Source: Giesbergeria sp. (GTDB taxonomy: Bacteria > Pseudomonadota > Gammaproteobacteria > Burkholderiales > Burkholderiaceae_C). Taken from it: a stretch of DNA of 21,328 nucleotides. The position numbers were made by a program, and so were the translations under genes. Positions 14,610-21,328 of the stretch are shown one piece after another. Positions within the stretch are counted from its first letter, which is position 1. Each line of letters opens with the position of its first letter. The stretch is taken from NCBI GenBank assembly GCA_030690515.1, contig JAUYGP010000670.1:1-21328 (forward strand), given 5' to 3'. Below the pieces are notes generated by a model. It was not told the origin of the DNA. It saw only the letters and a list, made by a program, of their open reading frames with translations, and made no database searches.

Positions 14610-15362
14610 ATGCCGCCCCCCACCCCTCCCCCCGACATCTTCGACCAATGGGCCAGCGCCGCACCGGTGATCGATGCGGACGCAGGCGGTGCCCAGAGTG
14701 CGGTAGCCGTTGCAGACCACAACGCTCCACCCGCCCTACCCACCACCCCCGTGGCCCTGCGCCGCGCGGTGCAGGAACTGCTCAAAAACGGCGTGCTGGA
14801 ACAAGCCGCCAAACCCCATTTGTTCCGCCAGATTGCCAGCGACACCGCGCGCGTCAACGCGCAGCTTGAACCCCTGGACTTGCAGGTGCGCGTGGACGAC
14901 GTGCGCGGGCTGGCTTTTGTCGCCATCCCGCCCAACTACCAACCGGACGGCGAGGAGGGTGACGACAGCGACGAATGGACGCACCCGCTGGTGCGCCGCC
15001 TGCGCCTGACGCTGGAGCAGTCGCTGCTGCTGGCCATCTTGCGGCGTGAATTTTTGCAGCGCGAGCAAGAGGGTGGCCTGGGCGTACCGGTACGCCTGGC
15101 AATTGACAGCTTACTGCCGCAACTCGACATCTACCTGGGCAGCACCGGCAGTGACATGCAAGAACGCAAGCGCCTGGCGACGCTCTTGGAGAGCCTGCGC
15201 GGGCACGGCGTGGTGTCCGAGGTCGATGCGCAGGAGAGCATCACCCTGCGGCCCATGATCGTGCACCTGGCCAACCCGCAGAACCTGCAAGCGCTGCTGC
15301 AACATCTGCGCGCGCTGGCGCCCCAAAGCGGCACCGGCGCCGACACCCCGCAAGAGCCCTGA
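14610..15362 (+). CDS. jetB: Wadjet anti-plasmid system protein JetB (DUF4194, MukE/KITE-like)
   Basis: JetB is the KITE subunit that binds the JetA kleisin and helps the complex grip DNA. I choose the ATG at 14610 (250 residues, starting MPPPTPPPDIFDQW). An in-frame GTG at 14577 would add 11 residues; neither has a good Shine-Dalgarno site. After a Pro/Ala-rich, probably disordered first 55 residues, the winged-helix body follows, with family-like stretches ALRRAVQELLKNGVLEQ, LRLTLEQSLLLAILRREF and a final LLESLRGHGVVSEVDAQESI region. The stop lies 2 bases before the jetC ATG. The missing start signal may reflect the insertion of the ATPase pair just upstream. Confidence 0.92.
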   Translation: MPPPTPPPDIFDQWASAAPVIDADAGGAQSAVAVADHNAPPALPTTPVALRRAVQELLKNGVLEQAAKPHLFRQIASDTARVNAQLEPLDLQVRVDDVRGLAFVAIPPNYQPDGEEGDDSDEWTHPLVRRLRLTLEQSLLLAILRREFLQREQEGGLGVPVRLAIDSLLPQLDIYLGSTGSDMQERKRLATLLESLRGHGVVSEVDAQESITLRPMIVHLANPQNLQALLQHLRALAPQSGTGADTPQEP

Positions 15363-15364
15363 AA

Positions 15365-18300
15365 ATGACCGCGCCCGCTGCGTCGCCCCACAGCTACCAC
15401 CTGCACGAGCTGCACCTGTACAACTGGGGCGCCTTTGCCGGCCGCCACCAGGCCAGTATCGATGCCGCCAACACGGCCATCATCGGCCCCACGGGCAGCG
15501 GCAAGACCACGCTGATCGATGCGCTGATGACGCTTTTGTGCCAGCACCCGCGCTACAACCTGGCCTCCACCGGCGGGCACGAGAGCGACCGCGACCTGGT
15601 CTCCTACGTGCGCGGCGCCAGCGGCCCCGGCCATGCGGGAGACGACAGCAACCACCTGGCCCGCACGGGCCGCACCGTGTCCGCCATCGCAGCGCGGCTG
15701 GTGCGAGGCGAGGGGGGCGAAGCAGACGACTCCGTATTGATCGGCGCCCTCTTCTGGTTCGATGGCAGCAGCTCGTCCGTCAGCGACATGGGGCGGCGCT
15801 GGTGCTTTGCGCAGGGCGCGGGGCACGACCTGGACCTGTGGCTTGAAGAACACCACAGCGGCGGCGCACGCGCCCTGGGGCGGCTGGAGAAGAACACCGA
15901 GCGGCTGCAAATTTTTTCCAGCAAAACCGCTTACCTGGCCCGCCTGCAGCGCTTTTTTGAAGTCGGCCCCAACGCCTTCACGCTCCTCAACCGCGCGGCG
16001 GGCCTCAAGCAGCTCAACAGCATTGACGAGATATTTCGCGAGCTGGTGCTCGACGATCAGTCTGCGTTTGACGATGCGCTGAAAGTCGCCGCCAGCTTTG
16101 ACGAACTGGCCACCATCCACGCCGAACTCGAACTCGCCAACGCCCAGTACCTGGCCCTGCTGCCACTGCGCGACATGGCACGGCAAGACCACAAGGCACA
16201 GCAGCGGCTGGCGGATTTGCGCACCCTGCAGGCCGCCTTGCCCCGTTGGTTTGCTGGTGAAGGCCTGCGTCTGTGGCAGCAGCGCAGCACCGGCCTGCAA
16301 GAGCAGTTGGTGCAGCAGCAGGCCGAGATAAGCACAGCACAGACAGCCGTGGGCAACGCCCGCGCCGACGAGCAACTTCGCCTGGCGGACTACCTGCAAA
16401 CCGGCGGCAGCAACATCGAACTGCTGCAAGGCAGCATCGCCAGCCAGCAACAAGTGCTCTCCCAACGCCAGGCGGCGCTGGCCGACTACCAAAAGCTGGC
16501 GCGCAACCTGGCGCTCGCATGGCCTGCGGACGCTGCGCCCAGCGCCGCGCTGCTGGCCACGCACCAGCACCAGGCGGGCGAGGCGCTGCAGCAGCTCGAT
16601 GAAGACCAAGCCGCACACACCAAGGCCGCAGAAGCCGCCGTTGCAAGCGAGCGCAATGCCCATGCCGAGCTGGAGCGCCTGCAAGCCGAACACAAGGCGG
16701 TACTCCAGCGGCCCGGCTCCAACCTGCCACCCGCGTTCCAGCCGTTTCGCGCGGCCTTGGCCGACGCCTTGCAGCTTGCGCCGGAGGCGCTGCCCTTTGT
16801 GGCCGAGCTTGTCGAAGTGCACAAAAACGAGCAATCCTGGCGCGGCGCCATCGAACGCGCCCTGGGCAGCCAGCGCCTGCGCATCCTGGTGCCGCCCCGC
16901 GCCATGCACGATGCGCTGGAGTGGGTGAATCAGCGCCACACCGGCCTGCATGTGCGGCTGCTGGAAGCGCAGGAGGCGCGGGATGTGCCAGCCACCACCT
17001 TCTGGAGCGATGGCTTTTGCAACAAACTCACCCTCAAGCCCCACGCCCACCAGAGCGCCCTGAAGAAACTCCTTGCCGAGCTGGACCGCCACTGCGTGGA
17101 CAGCGCCGACGCCTTGCGGCACACCCCCCATGCCATGACACAGCAAGGACTGATGTCGGGCCGCGCGCTGCACTTCGACAAACAAGACCAAAAGCGCCTC
17201 GACCAGGATTGGATGACCGGCTTTGACAACCGCGACCGGCTGGCCCAGCTCGCGCAGCACATTGCGCAGGCGCAGACGCAGTGGCAGGCGCGCGACGAGG
17301 ACAAGCAAGCCGCGTTGCGCACCGCAGCGCAGGCGGCCAGCCAGCGCCAGTTGTGGCTGCACCTGCAAGCCCTGCGGTTCGATGCGCTCGATGTGGCCGA
17401 CACCCAGACGCAGTTGCAGCGCCTGCAGGGCCAGCTTGATGCACTGCTCAACCCGCAGTCGGACACCGCCCAGGCCAAAACCCGCTGGGAACAGGCGCAG
17501 ACCCTGCGCGCACAGGCCGAGGGCCAGTTGCGCACCCTGGAGCTTGCGCACGCCGGTGTGCAGGCCGAGCTGCGCAGCGCAGAAAGCAAACAGACCGACT
17601 GCGCCGCCCGGCTGGCCGGGCAGGGCGCCGAGGTGCCCACGCTAGACGAGCGCCTCACCCGCTTGCTCCCCGGCGGCCTGCCCACCTTGGCCTGCGACCA
17701 GCTTGACGCCCAGGAGCGCACAAGCATCGATGCGCTGCGCGAGCAATTGGACAAACACCAACGCCAATGGGCCGAGCTGCAGAAAGACCTGATCCGCCAA
17801 ATGGCCCGCGCCCTGAAGGAAGACCGCGGCGCGCTGACCGATCACACCGAAGATTTGGCCGCCCTGCCGCACTACCTGGAACGCCTGCGCGTGCTCGAAG
17901 AAGAAGCCCTGCCCGAGAAGCGCCAGCGCTTTCAGGACTACCTCAACACCGCCTCCGAGCAAGGTGTGAACACCTTGCTCAACGGCATCGAGGCGCAGGT
18001 GGCCGAGATCACCGAGCGGATCGACGCACTCAACCAAACGCTGGCGCGGGTGGACTTTCAGCCCGGCCACACCCTGCAACTGGCGCCGCAACCCGTGGTG
18101 CACCAAAGCCTGCAAACCCTGCACAAAGCCATGGCGCAACTGCGCACCGAGCGTCTGCGCGACGACGGTGGCCAGGGCCACTATCAGGCGCTGCGCGCCA
18201 TGGTCGAGCTGCTGCGCGAACACGCCACCAACCGCCGCACCAAGGCCGCGCAGGCCCTGCTGGACGCACGCTACCGTCTACAGTTTGCCGTGCATGTCAT

Positions 18301-18715
18301 CGACCGCGCCAGCGGCCAGGTGCTGGAGCGGCGCACCGGCTCGCAGGGCGGCAGCGGGGGCGAGAAAGAAATCATCGCCAGCTACGTACTCACCGCCTCG
18401 CTCAGCTACGCCCTGTGCCCGCAGGGGCGCAGCCGCCCGCTGTTTGGCAGCATCGTGCTCGACGAAGCCTTCTCCAAAAGCTCGGCCGCCGTGGCGGCCC
18501 GCATCATCCAGGCGCTGCACGAATTCGGCCTGCACGCGCTGTTTGTCACGCCCAACAAGGAGCTGCGCCTGCTGCGCAACCACACCCGCTCGGCCGTGCT
18601 GGTGCACCGGCACGGGCGCCAGGCCAGCCTGGCCTGCCTGAGCTGGGAGGAGCTGGGCGAGAAGCTGGAGGCGCGCAACCACCAGCGGAAAACTTTAAAT
18701 GAAATTGGCCTCTAG
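15365..18715 (+). CDS. jetC: Wadjet anti-plasmid system protein JetC (SMC/MukB-like ATPase)
   Basis: JetC is the loop-extruding motor of Wadjet. The 1116-residue length agrees with the COG4913-type family. Walker A GPTGSGKTT is at residues 41-49. Two long heptad-rich arms (about 290-460 and 640-900) flank a globular hinge-like middle (about 465-610, with ELVEVHKNEQSWRGAIERAL and LRILVPPRAMHDAL). The C-terminal head has the signature SGGEKE at 997-1002 and Walker B VLDEAF at 1031-1036, followed by LFVTPNKELRLL. All ATPase elements are intact. The last few residues (around NEIGL) and the TAG stop come from the AT-rich repeat that begins at about 18702, so the native end was probably slightly different. 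Confidence 0.95.
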   Translation: MTAPAASPHSYHLHELHLYNWGAFAGRHQASIDAANTAIIGPTGSGKTTLIDALMTLLCQHPRYNLASTGGHESDRDLVSYVRGASGPGHAGDDSNHLARTGRTVSAIAARLVRGEGGEADDSVLIGALFWFDGSSSSVSDMGRRWCFAQGAGHDLDLWLEEHHSGGARALGRLEKNTERLQIFSSKTAYLARLQRFFEVGPNAFTLLNRAAGLKQLNSIDEIFRELVLDDQSAFDDALKVAASFDELATIHAELELANAQYLALLPLRDMARQDHKAQQRLADLRTLQAALPRWFAGEGLRLWQQRSTGLQEQLVQQQAEISTAQTAVGNARADEQLRLADYLQTGGSNIELLQGSIASQQQVLSQRQAALADYQKLARNLALAWPADAAPSAALLATHQHQAGEALQQLDEDQAAHTKAAEAAVASERNAHAELERLQAEHKAVLQRPGSNLPPAFQPFRAALADALQLAPEALPFVAELVEVHKNEQSWRGAIERALGSQRLRILVPPRAMHDALEWVNQRHTGLHVRLLEAQEARDVPATTFWSDGFCNKLTLKPHAHQSALKKLLAELDRHCVDSADALRHTPHAMTQQGLMSGRALHFDKQDQKRLDQDWMTGFDNRDRLAQLAQHIAQAQTQWQARDEDKQAALRTAAQAASQRQLWLHLQALRFDALDVADTQTQLQRLQGQLDALLNPQSDTAQAKTRWEQAQTLRAQAEGQLRTLELAHAGVQAELRSAESKQTDCAARLAGQGAEVPTLDERLTRLLPGGLPTLACDQLDAQERTSIDALREQLDKHQRQWAELQKDLIRQMARALKEDRGALTDHTEDLAALPHYLERLRVLEEEALPEKRQRFQDYLNTASEQGVNTLLNGIEAQVAEITERIDALNQTLARVDFQPGHTLQLAPQPVVHQSLQTLHKAMAQLRTERLRDDGGQGHYQALRAMVELLREHATNRRTKAAQALLDARYRLQFAVHVIDRASGQVLERRTGSQGGSGGEKEIIASYVLTASLSYALCPQGRSRPLFGSIVLDEAFSKSSAAVAARIIQALHEFGLHALFVTPNKELRLLRNHTRSAVLVHRHGRQASLACLSWEELGEKLEARNHQRKTLNEIGL

Positions 18716-18762
18716 CGCTTATCCAGTAATCGCTAACAGCTATCTTTTCAATAGTATTTTGT
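18702..18762 (-). repeat. AT-rich intergenic repeat, copy B (jetC-jetD junction)
   Basis: The reverse complement of this stretch aligns with the repeat at 6795-6853. It has TAGCGC at 18713-18718 and TCGCTA at 18730-18735 as imperfect arms (one mismatch), then AGCTATC and AATAGTATTTT. Base composition differs sharply from the flanking jet genes. The jetC TAG stop (18713-18715) lies inside the first arm, and the repeat fills the whole jetC-jetD gap to within a few bases of the jetD start. Confidence 0.65.
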
Positions 18763-18766
18763 CGCC

Positions 18767-19951
18767 ATGAAATCCCCGCAGCAACTGGCCCAGCAACTCG
18801 CCCGCCAATGGCAGCGCAGCGACTGGCGCGAGGCGCAGCTGCTGCCCAACCCTGCGGCGTGGCCTTTGCCGCTGGCGATTGGGGCGCCCGGTGCGCAGAG
18901 CTTTCAGGACGCCGGGCCTGCGCTGCGCCAGCACCTGCAGGCCTGGAAGGCCGTCACCGACCACGGCCCAGGCAGCGTGCAATGGGCGCCGCGCAGCTAC
19001 CGCGGTGGCGCCGCGCCGCTCGACGTGCCCCTGCACTGGACGCTGACACGCCCGTCAGACGCCATCGCCGCCATTGCCCGCTATGCCGGGCCGGGCCACG
19101 CCAACATTGCCGCCGACTACCAGGCCCTGGCCACCGTGCTGGCCCAGGCCGATGCGTGCTTTCACCGCCTGCTGCTGCGCCGACTTGCGTTGTGGCGGCA
19201 CCTGCCCACCGCGCAGGTCGTCACCGCCACCCGCGTGACCTTGCAACTGGCGCCAGGCTGCGCGGCTGGCAAGCCGCTGCGGGCATTGGCCGTGGCTGGC
19301 AACGACAGCAAGTTCTTCGAGCGCCACGACAGCCTGCTCAAGGCCCTGCTGGACGAGCGCTTTGAGGGCGAGGCCAGCCGCCAGGGGCTCACCACCTTTC
19401 TGGGCGCCAGCCCCGAGGGCGAGCACTGGGTGCTGGTGGCACCGCTGGCAGGCGGGCTGCTACCGTTTCGCCGCCAGCGCGTGCCCACGAGCGAGTTGCA
19501 CACCACCGCCTTGCCCGCCCACCGCATCCTGCTGGTCGAAAACGAACGCAGCCTGCACCAGTTGCCCCAGCCGCTGCCCGGCACCATCGCCATCCTCGGC
19601 AGCGGGCTGAACCTGGCCTGGCTGGCCGCCCCGTGGCTGCAAAAGTGCGACGTGGCCTATTGGGGTGACATGGACACCTGGGGCCTGGCTATGCTTGCCA
19701 CGGCCCGCCGCCACGTGCCGCAGCTACACGCGCTCCTGATGGACCGCGCCAGCTTCAGCACACACCAGCATCTGGCCGTGGCCGAACCGGTGCATGCGAA
19801 TACCCGACTAACCGGCACCTTGCGGCCCGATGAAGAGGCCCTCGACCAGCACCTGCGCACCCTCGACAAGGGTCGGATCGAGCAAGAATTCTTGCCTGCA
19901 GAAGCGGCTGGCCAGGCGATAGAAGGTTGGCTGCAACACCTGGGGTCATAG
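18767..19951 (+). CDS. jetD: Wadjet anti-plasmid system nuclease JetD (DUF3322/DUF2220, TOPRIM)
   Basis: JetD is the nuclease that cleaves circular DNA after JetABC has extruded it. The 394-residue length fits DUF3322 plus DUF2220 proteins. The N-terminal half (about 1-200) is the DUF3322-like part with REAQLLPNPAAWPLPLAIG, and the C-terminal TOPRIM part resembles topoisomerase VI subunit A. The TOPRIM acids are present: VENE with Glu258 and Glu260, and GDMD with Asp301 and Asp303 inside YWGDMDTWGL. The nuclease therefore appears active. No Shine-Dalgarno precedes the ATG, as the AT-rich repeat occupies that position. This is the last gene of the cluster and faces the metalloprotease gene. 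Confidence 0.94.
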   Translation: MKSPQQLAQQLARQWQRSDWREAQLLPNPAAWPLPLAIGAPGAQSFQDAGPALRQHLQAWKAVTDHGPGSVQWAPRSYRGGAAPLDVPLHWTLTRPSDAIAAIARYAGPGHANIAADYQALATVLAQADACFHRLLLRRLALWRHLPTAQVVTATRVTLQLAPGCAAGKPLRALAVAGNDSKFFERHDSLLKALLDERFEGEASRQGLTTFLGASPEGEHWVLVAPLAGGLLPFRRQRVPTSELHTTALPAHRILLVENERSLHQLPQPLPGTIAILGSGLNLAWLAAPWLQKCDVAYWGDMDTWGLAMLATARRHVPQLHALLMDRASFSTHQHLAVAEPVHANTRLTGTLRPDEEALDQHLRTLDKGRIEQEFLPAEAAGQAIEGWLQHLGS

Positions 19952-20040
19952 AAAAAATAGTCCAACGCATCCACGATGCGACGCAATGTCTCTCAGGATG
20001 CGCGTTGAATCTGGAAGCGGCCGGTAAACGCCCGCTGGGT
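19952..20040 (-). terminator. Convergent gap with a short stem-loop, weak terminator for the metalloprotease gene
   Basis: The 89 bases between the two convergent genes hold a perfect 6-base stem, CGCATC at 19966-19971 and GATGCG at 19975-19980, with a 3-base loop. On the minus strand it is followed after nine bases by a run of six T. The distance is long for a classical intrinsic terminator. No comparable signal is seen in the plus direction after jetD. Confidence 0.3.
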
Positions 20041-21328
20041 TTACTTCATGCTCACCGACTCCAGCCGCTGCTCAATCGTGACGGGTGGCTTGGAGCCCAC
20101 CAAGGGATCAAAACGCCGGGCCATGGCTTGCTCTAGGTGGTCTAGCCGAACACGGCTTTGTGGGTGCGCATCGGCGAACTGGAGGTCGCTGTCGCCCAGC
20201 GCGTTGATCTGCACCAACGCAGACACCAGGCCATAAGGGTCCAGCCCGGCCCGCGCGGCCAGGGTGACGGCCTCGCGATCGGCCGCATGCTCGGCCTCGG
20301 CGCCGTAACCCAGCACATGCACCTGGCGCACCAGGGCGGCAAGACCCGCAGGTGCGCCCATGCGTGCGGCTTTGTGCATGGCGTGCAGATGGTGCCTGTA
20401 GGCCACATGGGCAATTTCGTGCGCCAGAATCCCCGCCAGCTCGGCCTCATCGGTGCAGCGATCCACCAAACCACGTGTCACGAAGACATAGCCGCCGGGC
20501 GCGCTGTAGGCGTTGAAGTCCGACTCGTCCACGACCACGAACGTCCAGGGCAGGCCCGGGCGATCAGACTGCAGACCGAGCCAGCGCCCCAGTTGGTTGA
20601 CGTAGCGCTGCAGTTCAGGCGTGGGATCCAGTGGCTTGTCCTGTAGCAACAACGCCGCCATCTGACGACCCAGTTCAGCCTCTTGCGCATCGGACACGCC
20701 TTCAACGGATTGCAGCATGCGGCCGATGGCGTCATCGCCCTCGGCGCGCACGGGGAGCGTCGTTGCCACAGCCGCGCTGGCGGTAGATGCGGGGAGCGGG
20801 GGGACGGGCAGGGCATCAATGCGGCGGGGCTGAAGGGCCGCAGCCATCGCAAAAGCCCGTGCACTCTCGGCCGTCGCGCGCAGGCGGTCTGCCTGGTTCA
20901 GGCCCTCGGCGGAACGGGCCCCACGCCCACCGCCCGTGGAGCGCGACACGTCTCCCTCGCCCAGCCCACGAATGCCTGCCGTGGCGGTCGCGACGCTGAT
21001 GGCACTGCCGCCGCCCACCTTGCTCTCTAGTTTGCGCAAGGCATCCGCCGCCACGTTGTCACGCGCAGGCGCGCCGATGTCGAACATGTGCAGCCACCCC
21101 ACAGCCCCCGCTGCCGAACGCACCTGTACCCAGGCCCCTTGCCGTTGCGTGGTGCGCGATACGGTGGCGTTGGCTGCCAATTCAGCCACGCTGCTGGCAC
21201 TGTCACCCGGGGCTGCGCGCAACTGGGTCGCGCGCTTGATCACAGCGTCTTCCTGGGCGTGCGCGCTGCTGGCGCCACCCAGAAGCGCGAACCATGCCAC
21301 CCCCCACGCGAGGGTGCGATTGCGCAGA
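20041..21328 (-). CDS. Exported M48-family zinc metalloprotease with SH3-like domain (start outside window)
   Basis: The reading frame is open through the right edge. A GTG at 21300 would give 419 residues, but in-frame codons before it (LRNRTLAWGV) join AWFALLGGASSAHA to form one signal peptide, so the true start probably lies just beyond the window. After cleavage near AHA|QED comes an SH3-like domain (ATQLRAAPGDSASSVAELAA to GAVGWLHMFDIG), an Ala/Ser-rich linker, and the M48 peptidase domain with the zinc motif HEIAH at 20407-20421 inside LAGILAHEIAHVAYRHH. A downstream Glu-rich AEAEHAADREAV supplies the third ligand region. These are periplasmic proteases involved in envelope quality control. 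It is convergent with jetD and probably belongs to the chromosomal backbone. Confidence 0.9.
   Translation of the reverse strand, partial: LRNRTLAWGVAWFALLGGASSAHAQEDAVIKRATQLRAAPGDSASSVAELAANATVSRTTQRQGAWVQVRSAAGAVGWLHMFDIGAPARDNVAADALRKLESKVGGGSAISVATATAGIRGLGEGDVSRSTGGGRGARSAEGLNQADRLRATAESARAFAMAAALQPRRIDALPVPPLPASTASAAVATTLPVRAEGDDAIGRMLQSVEGVSDAQEAELGRQMAALLLQDKPLDPTPELQRYVNQLGRWLGLQSDRPGLPWTFVVVDESDFNAYSAPGGYVFVTRGLVDRCTDEAELAGILAHEIAHVAYRHHLHAMHKAARMGAPAGLAALVRQVHVLGYGAEAEHAADREAVTLAARAGLDPYGLVSALVQINALGDSDLQFADAHPQSRVRLDHLEQAMARRFDPLVGSKPPVTIEQRLESVSMK

Noticed and set aside
15131..17551. Long open frame (806 codons) on the minus strand opposite jetC
   Set aside because: It is antisense to a clear SMC-type gene; its Leu/Gln/Gly-rich low-complexity content is the usual mirror of GC-rich coding sequence, and no motif or start signal supports it.
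21293..21300. ATG or GTG near 21295-21300 as the true metalloprotease start
   Set aside because: The ATG is out of frame. The GTG would cut into the signal peptide, since in-frame codons up to the edge continue a typical basic N-region.
1..21328. CRISPR array, tRNA or rRNA genes
   Set aside because: I found no regularly spaced direct repeats and no cloverleaf-like or rRNA-like segments on reading both strands; short tRNA-like elements cannot be fully excluded by eye.

Overview
The window is GC-rich and carries the gene order mnmE-yidC-yidD-rnpA-rpmH // dnaA-dnaN-gyrB, the replication-origin neighbourhood of a beta-proteobacterial chromosome. The proteins read as Burkholderiales. Two copies of a short AT-rich repeat of the kind I associate with Comamonadaceae intergenic regions point to an Acidovorax-like member of that family. 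That assignment rests on recognition, not on a search.

Layout. Positions 1-3873 (minus strand) hold the 5' part of mnmE, which runs off the left edge, then yidC, yidD, rnpA and rpmH. The last four are packed as a ribosomal-protein / RNase P / membrane-insertase operon with two 4-base stop/start overlaps. Positions 3874-4133 are the divergent rpmH/dnaA regulatory region, with a perfect DnaA box overlapping a plausible dnaA -35 element and a plausible rpmH promoter. Positions 4134-9515 (plus strand) are dnaA, dnaN and gyrB.

After gyrB the character changes. Positions 9516-11060 hold two small genes for exported proteins of low GC (one sampled line is 40% GC) and a stretch that looks like the end of a decayed IS3-type insertion sequence. 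From 11061 to 19951 lies one co-directional cluster: jetA, a AAA ATPase gene, a gene for a TOPRIM-like protein, jetB, jetC and jetD. The four jet genes make a complete Wadjet anti-plasmid system. JetA is kleisin-like, JetB MukE/KITE-like, JetC an SMC/MukB-like ATPase, and JetD a TOPRIM nuclease related to topoisomerase VI subunit A. They restrict plasmids by extruding and then cutting small circular DNA.

The unusual point is that a two-gene ATPase + TOPRIM cassette is nested between jetA and jetB. It has lower GC than the jet genes (53-55% against 65-73% in sampled lines) and good Shine-Dalgarno sites. It looks like an independent OLD/AbiL-like defence module, or a regulator or accessory of Wadjet, captured inside the operon. 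A second oddity is a copy of the AT-rich repeat between jetC and jetD, which supplies the jetC stop codon and the last few JetC residues and leaves jetD without a visible Shine-Dalgarno site.

The right edge (20041-21328, minus strand) holds an exported M48 zinc metalloprotease gene with an N-terminal SH3-like domain. Its start lies outside the window. I see no tRNA, rRNA or CRISPR array.
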